Counted from the first letter of the stretch, positions 24,764 to 33,896 are shown. The stretch: DNA of 35,164 nt from Rickettsiaceae bacterium (GCA_028372485.1 JAOMYS010000001.1:1-35164); one strand, 5' to 3'. Notes: generated by a model from the letters alone, not told the origin. A program made the numbers and translations.

Positions 24764-25358
24764 TGGTAACTGCTATAATTAGAGATAGTATCAACATCTC
24801 GATTAGAGAATTAGGATATATCACTTCAAACCAGTGATTAATAATTAGACAAAATGTTGCTACTGCGATCAATGAAACAGCAGCTACTGTTTTTTCTCTA
24901 TCCATTGCTACAATTTGTATAGGAGATTTTTGCTGTGGTATAAAATACAAAACTAGCATACCAAATATATGTATAGACATCCCTGCTTTTAGCGCAGATA
25001 TGAATAGCAAATAAAAAACCTGAGCAAAACCAACCATTTTATTGACTTCTCCTGATGCCCTAACATATTCCTGCATCAGGATGTCATTCGTGAATAAGAT
25101 TGTTAAAATCACGCTGAGTAAAGATGCTTTCATTGAATAACTCATACGCACTCTTATTTTCGTATCCTGATCTTGTTTTTTGGAAAGCCCAAAACCGCTT
25201 AACCATCTAGCAAAACAAACCATCAAGAGCATCATACAAAATATGATAATGCACTCATTACCACTTGGCGTAGGCTCTCCTGTAAACCATATAAACCATG
25301 TGCCAAGCAAACTTAGTATTATTGTTTCTTCAAATCTTTTGATTTTTAAATTAGTCAT
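24714..25358 (-). CDS. hypothetical multi-pass inner-membrane protein
   Basis: Unrecognised 214-residue protein with about six hydrophobic segments (near IILSLLGTWFIWFTG, IIIFCMMLLMVCFARWL, LLSVILTILFTNDIL, AQVFYLLFISALKA, VSLIAVATFCLII and LIEMLILSLIIAVTT). The ATG overlaps the traC stop as ATGA with GAGGGG upstream, so the start is secure. It occupies the place of F trbI/traW upstream genes but is far more hydrophobic than TrbI. Its last 17 or so codons are antisense to the end of the pilin-like gene. Confidence 0.75.
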   Translation of the reverse strand: MTNLKIKRFEETIILSLLGTWFIWFTGEPTPSGNECIIIFCMMLLMVCFARWLSGFGLSKKQDQDTKIRVRMSYSMKASLLSVILTILFTNDILMQEYVRASGEVNKMVGFAQVFYLLFISALKAGMSIHIFGMLVLYFIPQQKSPIQIVAMDREKTVAAVSLIAVATFCLIINHWFEVIYPNSLIEMLILSLIIAVTTRPKAIPQSMKDKKVV

Positions 25359-28099
25359 GCACCCCTCTTGTTATTTTCCATATGCTTTGGCAACTCTGGC
25401 AATGTTCCATATTTTCTAGATAGTTCAATGATTGCCTCGTGCTTTGACACACCCTCTTTTTCTTTTTTTAGTAAGAAAGTGAAGTCTTTGTCTTCTGTTG
25501 AAAATAGTGCCGTTGAATATGGGTCTACAGCAAGCCTGCCTACTACATTTACTCCGTTGGTGCTGATTAACACTTCTGAGAATTTATTGGATGAGCATTT
25601 TCTAACTGAGCCAATAAGGTCTACGTATTTCTCATAAGCCTTTGATGCTGCAAATGCCTCAAGCCCCTCTTCTTTCTGCGCCATGATCAGTTTCCATGTA
25701 GAACATTCAAGTACTGCTGCTTGCGATTTCCTAGTTCCGCATTTATTGTCAAAGGAGCTTAAATCCTGAGTACAAACAACAAGGCTACCTCCGTATTTGC
25801 GAACAGTCCTTGCAAAACGCTCTAAGAAGCTTGCAGCGTAATCAAGTATCATCCATGCCTCATCAACAACTAGCATAAATCTTCTTGTTCTATCACCGCA
25901 TAAGAATTGCATGGTGATTTGCATCAAGACCACCTGCAAGACTACAGCAAGTAATGGCTCATCATCAACAAGCTCTTCAAGTTCAAATACTGTTAGCATT
26001 TCTTTGAATGTTGCATCTTTTTGCCCGCTTCTGAAAAAACGTGCATGCATTCCCTCTTCTGTATAGGAATATATACTATCTGCCATAGCAGATGCTCCCT
26101 CTACTGACTCGCCTTTTCGGTTTTTTAGGTTGCTAAGTACTCCTGCCATTTTGGTAATATCGAGCTTGTCTCCATGCTCAGATATTCCAAGCATGATGGC
26201 ACGCTCTATTAACGCCTCACTTCTACCATCACCAGATACTCCGCACATTGCAGATACCATTGATTTTGCATATATGATGCTGTCCTTGGTTACAAAATGT
26301 TTTTGCTTACCTTCTTTTGCAGGGACTTCTAAAATCTCAATGCCGTCTTTTTCCTTAATATCTTCTTTTATATTGCTTTTGCCTATTTTAAGGGCTTCTA
26401 TTTGCTCCTCTAGTAAGCCTGTGATTTCTGATATTTCAGAGGTTTTTTTGCCCAGCTGTAGCATCTCAAGTGCTTTAACAAAAATAGCCCCGCTGCCACT
26501 TAAACCGCTAAATGGATTTAGAGATATGTTGCTGTCTTTGTTAAAACTCACCATCTCACTCTGCCTTCCCAAAAGATGAGCGATGTTTTTATAGCTTCCA
26601 CCAATATCCATAACAAACACTGCAACATTTTTTGTAAGCATTGCCTCTATTAATGCCAGTGATAAGAATGATTTACCAGAGCCTGGTGGCGCCATGATGA
26701 TCACATTATAATTACCACCCCCTCCTACTCTGTGGAATGGATCAAACAAGAATAACTGACCACGCCTGCCCATTAATATTACTCCTGATGTAGGTACTCC
26801 TTTCCACTCTCCTTGAAGTGGGAGTTTTGCAACTACATCACCGCTGAGTGCGTATCTTGTTAGTTTGAAGAAGTTTAGCATCCATAAATAGCTAGATGCC
26901 ATCATAGGCAGCATGCTAAGGCTGGCTATTCTTTGTATTTTATCGCAAACAGCTAATTTCCAATCATGGGCATTATATAGGCTTTTTAATACCTCTTCTG
27001 CTGTTTCTATATCCGCACTTGGCGCAGTGACCATAACAAGCATTGATTCTCTAAGGAATATCTCACCTTTTTTGCTAATAGCTTTGACCTGTATCCATTT
27101 GCTTGCTTCTTCTTTTGCAAGTAAATCATCTTTTGTATAGGCTTTACTGCTGGCGTTTATTACTCGATCGCCACGAGCTAGAATGGTGCTTTTTCCCTTT
27201 GTGCCGATATCATTTGCTAGGCTATAGCAAATGATGAATCTTCCAGGTATTGCTTTATATTCATCGCCAAGTAGATTAATCATTTCAACTAGAGAGAATC
27301 CACTTGGTAATTCTGTCGGTGATAATACTTTAGAAACCAAACCACTATCATTGTGAATGATTTTATCCTCACATACAGTAGAGTCATTGTTTTTAAGAAT
27401 TTGCGAGCTGATATCATTTAGAATATCGTATTTAGCTGGGTCTTTTTTAGCAAGGCTCATCTGAAGGATTTCAGAGGCAATATCTATAAGCTCATTTGCG
27501 CTGCATAATCTTGGGCTAAAGTTCTCAGCCTTTAGCTTGTTATGTAATTTGCGTTTAAAGTTTAGAGTTTTATCTAAAGTGGCATCTCCTTTATCAGGAA
27601 TTGAGTAGCTTACAAATAAACGGAAGTTACGAGCGAGTCTGCCATCTTGTGCATTAGCATAATCTCTTGAGAGGTTTTCTATAAAATGACGGCGGTAATA
27701 GGTAACTCTTTCAAGTTCCTCACCTCCGTATTTGCGCCCTTCTTCCCATCTTGTAAGGACTGGCTCTATGTTATGGGAAGCAATGACTATAAACTGCAAA
27801 CATCCACCAGCTGGTAGCTCATCATTAAAGAATAATGTTAAATTCTTTTCTATAGAAGTATCTGAGCCTACAAGAGCATTTACCTCCATAAAGAAGCCAA
27901 GCGATCCCTTGTTAAAGGCAATATTTGTCTCATCATCAAAATAATCATAAAGCAGGCAATCAGAAAGTGGCACTGCGCCTCCTGTTTCTTGCGCCATTGC
28001 TTTTTTAAGTTCCTTCATAGGATCAAGTCCACGCTCTCCGTTTTCTCTAAAACCGCAAAAATCAGCTAGTTTGCTTAAATGCTTTTCAAATGCCAGCAT
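25355..28099 (-). CDS. traC: TraC, VirB4-like secretion ATPase
   Basis: The assembly ATPase of the F-type system (914 residues; F about 875). It has an N-terminal TraC domain, Walker A APPGSGKS (about 470-477), FVMDIGGSYKN typical of VirB4 proteins, Walker B FMLVVDEAWM (about 740-749) and the late VCTQDLSSF motif. No membrane segments are evident, so it is a cytoplasmic, membrane-associated enzyme that powers pilus assembly. GAGGAG precedes the ATG, whose A coincides with the traV stop (TAATG). Confidence 0.95.
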   Translation of the reverse strand: MLAFEKHLSKLADFCGFRENGERGLDPMKELKKAMAQETGGAVPLSDCLLYDYFDDETNIAFNKGSLGFFMEVNALVGSDTSIEKNLTLFFNDELPAGGCLQFIVIASHNIEPVLTRWEEGRKYGGEELERVTYYRRHFIENLSRDYANAQDGRLARNFRLFVSYSIPDKGDATLDKTLNFKRKLHNKLKAENFSPRLCSANELIDIASEILQMSLAKKDPAKYDILNDISSQILKNNDSTVCEDKIIHNDSGLVSKVLSPTELPSGFSLVEMINLLGDEYKAIPGRFIICYSLANDIGTKGKSTILARGDRVINASSKAYTKDDLLAKEEASKWIQVKAISKKGEIFLRESMLVMVTAPSADIETAEEVLKSLYNAHDWKLAVCDKIQRIASLSMLPMMASSYLWMLNFFKLTRYALSGDVVAKLPLQGEWKGVPTSGVILMGRRGQLFLFDPFHRVGGGGNYNVIIMAPPGSGKSFLSLALIEAMLTKNVAVFVMDIGGSYKNIAHLLGRQSEMVSFNKDSNISLNPFSGLSGSGAIFVKALEMLQLGKKTSEISEITGLLEEQIEALKIGKSNIKEDIKEKDGIEILEVPAKEGKQKHFVTKDSIIYAKSMVSAMCGVSGDGRSEALIERAIMLGISEHGDKLDITKMAGVLSNLKNRKGESVEGASAMADSIYSYTEEGMHARFFRSGQKDATFKEMLTVFELEELVDDEPLLAVVLQVVLMQITMQFLCGDRTRRFMLVVDEAWMILDYAASFLERFARTVRKYGGSLVVCTQDLSSFDNKCGTRKSQAAVLECSTWKLIMAQKEEGLEAFAASKAYEKYVDLIGSVRKCSSNKFSEVLISTNGVNVVGRLAVDPYSTALFSTEDKDFTFLLKKEKEGVSKHEAIIELSRKYGTLPELPKHMENNKRGA

Positions 28100-28371
28100 T
28101 AGACTCCTCTGTTGTTTTCTGTTGTTGTACTTATTTCTTGTTCTTTAAGTTTTGGGGTGTCAGAGTTTTTAAGAGGTTTGTACTTCTCTTGTTTTTGCCT
28201 TTGCTCATTAAAACGCTCTATCTCACCGCTATTTATCATCTGGTCAACTCTATCCATTGGGGCGCAATATACACCCTTAGAATCACCGCAATTAAATGAT
28301 GATTTGTAAGTAGCACATGCTGTCAGATTTAGTAGCATTGTTGTAATTATTAGGATTTTTGTGATCTTCAT
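28099..28371 (-). CDS. traV: TraV, outer-membrane lipoprotein of the core complex
   Basis: A 90-residue lipoprotein with lipobox LTAC (lipidated Cys at residue 18), followed by a TraV-like SSFNCGDSKGVYC with two conserved cysteines, and a disordered Lys/Glu/Thr-rich tail. F TraV is about 171 residues, so this one is short. With TraK and TraB it forms the VirB7/9/10-like core in the outer membrane. Overlaps traB as ATGA. Confidence 0.85.
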   Translation of the reverse strand: MKITKILIITTMLLNLTACATYKSSFNCGDSKGVYCAPMDRVDQMINSGEIERFNEQRQKQEKYKPLKNSDTPKLKEQEISTTTENNRGV

Positions 28372-29750
28372 TCCATATACTCCGATTTAATATCTGCTAA
28401 TTTACGAGCAGCCTCCTTGCTTCTTTTAATATTTGCTTCTGGATTATTAGGATTTATTGCTCTTGCTTTTTTAATTTTGCTATGGGTGCTTACCTCACCT
28501 ACAAAGAAGCCTTTGGTTATTTGAGCATTGATTCTAACTCCTGATGGTACTGTGAGTATTGGCGACATTGCTTCTGCTTGTCTTAGGTAGTAATCTGCTA
28601 TTTTATCGCCTGCGTTACTTGCACCAGATAGAACTCCATCGCTAAGCAAACTCTTTGCGCCCTTTGTCTTTGTTGCAATCACCCCAGATGCGCTCATGCT
28701 AGAGCCATCTTGACCTTTAGCAGAAGATGATATACCGCTAATCAAGCCTCCTATTGCTGCATTCTTTATGTGTTTGCTTGATGTTGCAATAACAGTTCCT
28801 TTGATGCCGTTTAGTCCGTCACTGCCAAATATCTGACCTGCTACTCGGCTTGTGATGTACGTACCGTCCTGCTCGCATATAAGTTTCTCAAGGCGAATAA
28901 TTGCACGCTCACTTGAGAGATCGCCATAAGATGATCCCATAATACGACAATTCTCTAATTTGAGATCGTTTAGGTGTGATAGGTTTGTGGTTTCTTTTCT
29001 GCCTCGCTCAAACCTACCAATAAGTTTGATAGCAACTGGTGTTGCATTCTCATCTGGTGTATTTAATCCAGTAGAGACAGCAATACCGCCAAGTAAGTGA
29101 CCAGTGAAGTATGTTCCCTCTGGTATGTAGTTTTTAGCAGATTTTGGAATATCTAGCTCCACCCCGCTCTCATAAGTTTGTTCCTCAAGTTCTACTCCTT
29201 GATAGCTAGGAGTTTGTTTATGTTCAGACTTTTCTTTGTTTAGTCTTTTCATATCAAGGCTGGCACTTGATAGTTCTTCTTGCGCCATTTTGAGTTTTTC
29301 CTTGGTGTCCAAGAGTTCTTGCTCTATAAGGCTACTTGCCTTTTCAAGCTTTTCATCTTGGGTTTTTGATAATTCTTGTATGCGCTGATCTATATCTTTG
29401 ACCGATTGCTCTTGTTTTTCCTCGAAGTAATTACGCCAGTGCTTCTCTGGGTCTAGGTTTTTATCTGCAAGCTCTACAGTAAGGACTGGTTTATCATTTT
29501 GTAGATTTGGATTTTTTTCTTGAGCCTTGCTTTTTACAAACAAGGTAATTGATCCAACAATAAAGGAAATGATCAGTAATCCTGCAATCAGAGTTTTAAA
29601 TTGCTGCATTCTAATGCTGGTATTATTAGCTCCCTGCTTGTTATCAGAGTTACTGCTACCATCACCGCTATCAGCAACGCTATTGCTAATAGTTGAGTCG
29701 GTATTTTTGCCCATCACCCATTTGAAGTATTCTGTTAGTTTCTCTCTCAT
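28368..29750 (-). CDS. traB: TraB, VirB10-like core protein
   Basis: A 460-residue F-type TraB (F 475). It has a cytoplasmic Ser/Asn-rich N-terminus, one membrane segment (about 52-72), a long coiled coil (about 105-175) and a C-terminal beta-rich VirB10 domain from about 205 (YIPEGTYFTGHLLGGIAVSTG, the signature stretch, and later GIKGTVIATSSKH). It spans the inner membrane and periplasm and joins the outer-membrane complex. GGAGG lies a few bases before the ATG. Confidence 0.93.
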   Translation of the reverse strand: MREKLTEYFKWVMGKNTDSTISNSVADSGDGSSNSDNKQGANNTSIRMQQFKTLIAGLLIISFIVGSITLFVKSKAQEKNPNLQNDKPVLTVELADKNLDPEKHWRNYFEEKQEQSVKDIDQRIQELSKTQDEKLEKASSLIEQELLDTKEKLKMAQEELSSASLDMKRLNKEKSEHKQTPSYQGVELEEQTYESGVELDIPKSAKNYIPEGTYFTGHLLGGIAVSTGLNTPDENATPVAIKLIGRFERGRKETTNLSHLNDLKLENCRIMGSSYGDLSSERAIIRLEKLICEQDGTYITSRVAGQIFGSDGLNGIKGTVIATSSKHIKNAAIGGLISGISSSAKGQDGSSMSASGVIATKTKGAKSLLSDGVLSGASNAGDKIADYYLRQAEAMSPILTVPSGVRINAQITKGFFVGEVSTHSKIKKARAINPNNPEANIKRSKEAARKLADIKSEYME

Positions 29751-30538
29751 GCAGCCTCCTTAAATACTATGTAGGCTTTAGTTGTTTCTCCTTTGCTAAG
29801 CATTGTGTTTTCGATATGAACGCCTACTACGCCTTTGAACGCTTTTATTAAATCATCTTCAGTGATTTCTATAGATGAGTCTGATTTACTTCTCCTTGTT
29901 CGCTTGGTTTTATTTTGCAGAGTTAAAGTTGTTCCGTGTAATTTTCCAAACTTGTAGATATCACCACTTGTTGCTTTGATTTTGCTATTACCTGGAATAG
30001 TTACATTGCTACTTGCTTTTTGGACATAATATTTACCAATTAGCTGGTTTTTCATAGCATCTATTAGCAAGGAGGCTTCGCTTTGTTTGCTCCCACCTTG
30101 GTTATTTGAGAAGTTAAGGGATATTAGATACGGCTTTTTGCTTTTTACGACTGTCAAAGACATATCGATGATATCACCACTAGAGAGCAATACCTCAAAA
30201 TCTATTTTGCTACCATTTGGTTCTTTTGGAGTAATAAATAGATTACTTCCATCGTCTGATAATATGGATGTAAAACCACTAACATTGCCAATTATCTTAG
30301 ATACTCTACCGTGGTTAAAATTAATACGGTTAATAGCCTCGTCTGCAACATTTAAGGAAAGTTGTTTTTGATATGAAACTTCTATAGTTTTGCTATTGCT
30401 TTTATTAAGTCTATTTGTGATTCCATCTGTAAGTTTTTTATGCATATCGGTATCAAGTACAAAACCAGATGCGAGTGCTGCCTTAGAAAATAAGGAAACG
30501 CACAGAATGAGAATTATGTGATTTATTATTTTGTGCAT
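29747..30538 (-). CDS. traK: TraK, VirB9-like secretin-type core protein
   Basis: A 263-residue periplasmic protein (F 242). The signal peptide ends near ALASG. The middle has the beta-rich TraK pattern (INRINFNHGRVSKIIGNVSG, then NLFITPKEP), and the C-terminus is basic then beta-rich (TTKAYIVFKE). It is part of the core ring with TraV and TraB. Its ATG directly abuts the traE stop, with GAGGAG about 8 bases before. Confidence 0.9.
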   Translation of the reverse strand: MHKIINHIILILCVSLFSKAALASGFVLDTDMHKKLTDGITNRLNKSNSKTIEVSYQKQLSLNVADEAINRINFNHGRVSKIIGNVSGFTSILSDDGSNLFITPKEPNGSKIDFEVLLSSGDIIDMSLTVVKSKKPYLISLNFSNNQGGSKQSEASLLIDAMKNQLIGKYYVQKASSNVTIPGNSKIKATSGDIYKFGKLHGTTLTLQNKTKRTRRSKSDSSIEITEDDLIKAFKGVVGVHIENTMLSKGETTKAYIVFKEAA

Positions 30539-31096
30539 TTAATTATTCTCCTCATTTAATTTAACAAATTCTTGCAAGTATAGTTTTCCGCCAAGCCAGC
30601 CGAAGCTAAGTCCGTAAATAGCAGGGGTTGATTCAAAGCCTTTTTCGCCAAAGCGACTGATTAACTGACCATGGGCTTTTACGGTTAATTCTTTCTCGTT
30701 AGTCTCGAGTTTCTTAACTGCAAAATGGGTGCTTAAGGAAAATTGTTTATACTTTTCCTTAGTGGTAGCAAAATACTCTATTAGAGCTTTCATGTAGGAG
30801 CTATCTGTTTGAGATACGTGGGCAAGCAGCTTTTCTTTTTTCCAATCAATCGATGCATGATCAAGATCAAGAAGGAGTGGTAGGTACATAGCTGTTACTT
30901 CCTCTAAGTAACTGGCAGACACTCCCTCGTTACTTGTCCATACCTCCTTGTTTAAGCCTGGTACAAGAATAACCCTCTCATCAGAGCTAATTATTTTGAT
31001 GCAGAGTATTAGGCATGCACTCATTGCTATCATGCTTAAAAACATAAATATGTTACGCTGCCTTGCTACTTTCTCTATAGAACCTATTCTGCTCAT
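30539..31096 (-). CDS. traE: TraE, VirB8-like inner-membrane protein
   Basis: A 185-residue F-type TraE (F 188). A short cytoplasmic N-terminus, one membrane segment (about 16-35, FMFLSMIAMSACLILCIKII) and a periplasmic domain with the family traits VILVPGL, WTSNEGVSASYLEEVT and a C-terminal YGLSFGWLGGKLYLQEF. GGAG precedes the start. Follows traL in the F order. Confidence 0.92.
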   Translation of the reverse strand: MSRIGSIEKVARQRNIFMFLSMIAMSACLILCIKIISSDERVILVPGLNKEVWTSNEGVSASYLEEVTAMYLPLLLDLDHASIDWKKEKLLAHVSQTDSSYMKALIEYFATTKEKYKQFSLSTHFAVKKLETNEKELTVKAHGQLISRFGEKGFESTPAIYGLSFGWLGGKLYLQEFVKLNEENN

Positions 31097-31100
31097 AATT

Positions 31101-31385
31101 CTACAGCTCCGTCCTAGTTGACGAGAGAGGAGCGTTTTTATCCAGCCAGACCTTAGATAGCGGGAGTTTCCAGTAAATAACTCGCTGTAGTTTGCCTAAA
31201 AACCATTGTCTGCTTATCCAGCCACCAACCGTAAAGCCAATAGCTCCAAACCCTAGCCCCCAGAATAATCCTTTAGCAAAACCAAATAAGACAAGCATAA
31301 CTACCCCGCCCGCCAGCGATCCAAGGTTACAGTTAAATGCTTTTGGCTCACTGTTTAAACAATCGATAAATTCTCTTCTACTCAT
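31101..31385 (-). CDS. traL: TraL, small inner-membrane pilus assembly protein
   Basis: A 94-residue F-type TraL (F 91), VirB3-like. It has two hydrophobic, Gly-rich segments (GGVVMLVLFGFAKGLFWGLGF and FGAIGFTVGGWISRQWF, the first quoted to 21 as two joined parts being avoided: core VMLVLFGFAKG) followed by the conserved basic end LGKLQRVIYWKLP. It lies directly after the pilin gene as in F. The gap to the pilin gene (76 bp) holds a hairpin. Confidence 0.9.
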   Translation of the reverse strand: MSRREFIDCLNSEPKAFNCNLGSLAGGVVMLVLFGFAKGLFWGLGFGAIGFTVGGWISRQWFLGKLQRVIYWKLPLSKVWLDKNAPLSSTRTEL

Positions 31386-31444
31386 AGTTTTTATCCCTAA
31401 TTGATTTTAAAGTTAAATTTGTTTGCTTAAGCTTTCTAATGACA

Positions 31445-31468
31445 TGACTGGATTCCATAATCTAGTCA
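31445..31468. promoter_or_regulatory. hairpin at the pilin stop codon
   Basis: Inverted repeat TGACTGGATT, CCAT loop, AATCTAGTCA, with nine of ten pairs perfect. One arm includes the pilin stop codon on the minus strand. There is no T-tract, so it is not a standard terminator. A stem at the 3' end of a highly expressed first gene could stabilise the pilin message or reduce read-through into traL (inference). Confidence 0.4.
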
Positions 31469-31812
31469 GTAAGCATTGCAAGTAGAGCAAGCACTACAGC
31501 TCCTGCTGCAGTTGCTGCGAAGGCAGCCCTTGTAGCTCTTTGTCTTGCATCACCCTCTCCAACAACCGCTCCCGCAGTACCAGTAATTGCAACAGCCTTG
31601 CCCCAGTGATCCTTGATTCCTTTTATTACAGGATCAGTTGCAGCCTTTACGCCAGCGTCAATATCAAACTTAGAAGCAGCAAGAGCTATTTCTGGTAATA
31701 TTATGGAGGCGAGTAGCGCCGATGCCCCGATGGCAACTACTACTCCTGCTTTTTTGTAGTGAGCTTGTTTTTGGTCTTTGGTTTTTGATAATAGATTCGT
31801 TTTGTTACTCAT
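31462..31812 (-). CDS. traA: F-type pilin (TraA) precursor
   Basis: A 116-residue prepilin. A long basic leader (about 1-21) and a hydrophobic stretch end at EIALA, with cleavage expected near residue 45. The mature chain ASKFDIDAG... has an amphipathic start, the motif GEGDARQRATR between helices, and a hydrophobic Ala-rich C-terminal helix. F prepilin is 121 residues with a similarly long leader. It is the first gene of the canonical A-L-E-K-B-V order. AGGAG lies about 9 bases upstream. Not to be confused with the Ti-type relaxase TraA at 3659. Confidence 0.85.
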   Translation of the reverse strand: MSNKTNLLSKTKDQKQAHYKKAGVVVAIGASALLASIILPEIALAASKFDIDAGVKAATDPVIKGIKDHWGKAVAITGTAGAVVGEGDARQRATRAAFAATAAGAVVLALLAMLTD

Positions 31813-31899
31813 TATTTTATTCTCCTTTAATGTAGTTTGTTTATTTGTTGTTTCTGATTATTTTTAAATGTAGAAGTGATTTGCTTTTGTTCTGTTGTT

Positions 31900-32388
31900 T
31901 TATTCTCTATACGCAGCCTCGTTTATATCTCTTGCTATTTGCTCGAGTTTTTCTATAAGTTTTTGTGTTTCAATATCTAAAACCTCAGCTGTGGTTGCGA
32001 GTCTTATAGCGTTTCCGTACTTAAGAGCATGGGGTGCTTCGTTTGGTAATCCAGTATGCGATATATCAGGGGTTGATTCTTTTTTTATGCTTTTTGCAAG
32101 CGCATCTATAATGATCATTTGATCAGCGTGTTCGTTCCTTCCAATCATGCGAGTGAACTCTTGTGCATCACTTGCTGCTTTAAGTATTGTGGTTTTTAGA
32201 TGTAATAATGGGTTACTGCTTGAGACAACAAAAGCTGGTACTTTCTTTTCTATTTTAGAATTTGGAGAAGCTGGTTGGCTTTGTGTATTACTCTTTGGCA
32301 GTAGGTGATTTGCACCTACTGCGACCAATAGTCCTACTACCCCGCCTATAAAAATTGCTTTCATTCTGAAATTATTATTTACGATCAT
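31900..32388 (-). CDS. hypothetical membrane-anchored periplasmic protein
   Basis: Unrecognised 162-residue protein. One N-terminal hydrophobic segment (AIFIGGVVGLLVAVGANHLL) is followed by a Ser/Pro/Lys linker and a helical domain. An internal ATG at 32364 is a possible start; the ATG at 32388 overlaps the upstream gene by 14 bases. It sits immediately upstream of the pilin gene. Likely an accessory envelope protein of the transfer system (inference from position). Confidence 0.65.
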   Translation of the reverse strand: MIVNNNFRMKAIFIGGVVGLLVAVGANHLLPKSNTQSQPASPNSKIEKKVPAFVVSSSNPLLHLKTTILKAASDAQEFTRMIGRNEHADQMIIIDALAKSIKKESTPDISHTGLPNEAPHALKYGNAIRLATTAEVLDIETQKLIEKLEQIARDINEAAYRE

Positions 32389-32866
32389 CGCCAGCCTCTT
32401 TGTTTTTATTCACATTAGAAGAGCCAGATATCTGCTTAAGGCTAGCTTCTCCATATGAGCTTGGAGTGAAAGATGATAAAGGCTGCATATGAAGGTAAAG
32501 CGGAGAGTTTACAATATAAGTCTTGATACCCGTTACTATCTCCATGCTATTTAGGGATAAATAGGCGTTGATGCCGTCTGATCCTAGGGAAAGTAGTTTT
32601 TTGTTACCTTTGGCAAACTCCTCTTCCGTTAAATTTTGCCTTTCAAAGTGATTTGCAAATGCTAGGCGTCTCCCCTCTTCTTTTAAGTGCTGTAGATCTA
32701 CAGAGGAGGCGTGCTTTTTGATCAGAGTATATAACCCCTCTTGTCTTTCGTTGTTTTTAATATAAGAATATTTCTGATCAATCGAGAGGAAGGCAAGAAA
32801 TAGTATAATTATTCCAAGCAGGAGATTGGTCAGGTTTATATCTTGGCTTGTTACTGCTTTGCTCAT
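32375..32866 (-). CDS. hypothetical single-pass membrane protein
   Basis: Unrecognised 163-residue protein with an N-terminal membrane segment (about 13-30, NLLLGIIILFLAFLSI), then a domain with charged helices and a more beta-like C-terminal half, ending in a polar Ser/Asn/Lys tail. The layout (short cytoplasmic start, one anchor, periplasmic domain) recalls VirB8/TraE-type proteins, but I see no family motif. It is coupled to the next gene by a 14-base overlap. Confidence 0.65.
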   Translation of the reverse strand: MSKAVTSQDINLTNLLLGIIILFLAFLSIDQKYSYIKNNERQEGLYTLIKKHASSVDLQHLKEEGRRLAFANHFERQNLTEEEFAKGNKKLLSLGSDGINAYLSLNSMEIVTGIKTYIVNSPLYLHMQPLSSFTPSSYGEASLKQISGSSNVNKNKEAGDDRK

Positions 32867-32872
32867 ACTTAT

Positions 32873-33112
32873 CTACTCTTTACCTTGGTTTGAGTTTTTA
32901 ATTGCGATCTTTGCCTGTTCGTAGAAGTCTTTTGGTACTAAATAGATTTTATCGCCATCTTCTAGGGACACTTCATGAATGCTAAACTTTGCACTATGTA
33001 CAACCGAGGTAACGCTCTTTATAAGCTGCTCCTCTTGCCATTTATATATTGTGTATTCTTTTTTCTTTGGTTTTGTACTTTGGTCTTTGCTCGCTTTGTT
33101 CTCTATAGTCAT
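32873..33112 (-). CDS. hypothetical small cytoplasmic protein
   Basis: A 79-residue protein with a Lys-rich N-terminus (KASKDQSTKPKKKEY) and no hydrophobic segment. It lies 10 bp after the DsbA-like gene and 6 bp before the next gene, so it is in the operon. No family recognised; the basic start could bind nucleic acid or membrane, but this is not shown. Confidence 0.6.
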   Translation of the reverse strand: MTIENKASKDQSTKPKKKEYTIYKWQEEQLIKSVTSVVHSAKFSIHEVSLEDGDKIYLVPKDFYEQAKIAIKNSNQGKE

Positions 33113-33122
33113 ATCAACGTCT

Positions 33123-33896
33123 CTATTCTTTGGTTAATTCATCCTCAATAGCATCAGATAGCCCACTCTGGCTATATTCTGCTTTAAATAACTTGCCGTT
33201 AATGTAGAAACTTGGAGTACCTATGAAATCATCATCTGATGCTAATAGTTTTGCGTGGTCAAATAGAGTTTTTGACTTGATGTCATCGTTTAAACAGAGA
33301 TCATATTGTGAATTTGATATGCCATGGTTATTTGCTATTTTGTAGAGGTTTGCTCTGTAATCTTTGCTATAAGCCCAAACATCTTGTGTATGGAGTAGAT
33401 GGCTGGTTAATTTTTGATATGAATCAATATCGCCTTTGCATCTAGCGAGCAGGCTGGCGTCAAAATCTTGCTTATTACCAACGCATTCACGCATTACATA
33501 AGCAACCTTGCCTGTGTCGATATATTTACGTTTTAATTCGGGAAAAACTTTTAAATGGTATTCTGAGCAATGAGTACAGGTTGGAGCAAAATACTCAATA
33601 AGAATTACTTTGGCATCTCTGCTCCCTATTACTATGTCATTATTGAATATACGCTCGTTACTTAGCTCATTAGCGCACTTTTGGGAAATTTTGCCATTTA
33701 CAGAATTAGCAGGTGAGTTATTGTAATTGTCTCTACTGCTGTTTGCTAGAGAGTTACTTGCATAGAATAGAGTAAAGATTATCGTTAGAAACGAAATGCA
33801 AAATATTTGAGTAGTTAGTTTACCATGATTTAACGCATGGCTACTGCGTGCATTCTCAATATTATTGCTTGTAGGTGTATTATTTGTTATATTCAC
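33123..33896 (-). CDS. DsbA-like periplasmic thiol oxidoreductase
   Basis: First gene of the transfer operon. An N-terminal membrane or signal segment (about 31-52) is followed by a Ser/Asn linker and a DsbA-type thioredoxin domain: LIEYFAPTCTHCSEYH with the active site Cys-Thr-His-Cys (about 107-110), a helical insert containing a further Cys, and the cis-Pro loop GTPSFYING. It should introduce or reshuffle disulfides in TraN, TraU, TraH and others. GTG at 33896 is chosen because GAGGT lies 6 bases upstream; a TTG at 33908 gives four more residues but would place that GAGGT inside the gene. Confidence 0.85.
   Translation of the reverse strand: MNITNNTPTSNNIENARSSHALNHGKLTTQIFCISFLTIIFTLFYASNSLANSSRDNYNNSPANSVNGKISQKCANELSNERIFNNDIVIGSRDAKVILIEYFAPTCTHCSEYHLKVFPELKRKYIDTGKVAYVMRECVGNKQDFDASLLARCKGDIDSYQKLTSHLLHTQDVWAYSKDYRANLYKIANNHGISNSQYDLCLNDDIKSKTLFDHAKLLASDDDFIGTPSFYINGKLFKAEYSQSGLSDAIEDELTKE

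Noticed and set aside
26130..26579. 149-codon plus-strand frame opposite traC
   Set aside because: Shadow of the conserved traC frame; composition is that of reverse-complemented coding sequence.
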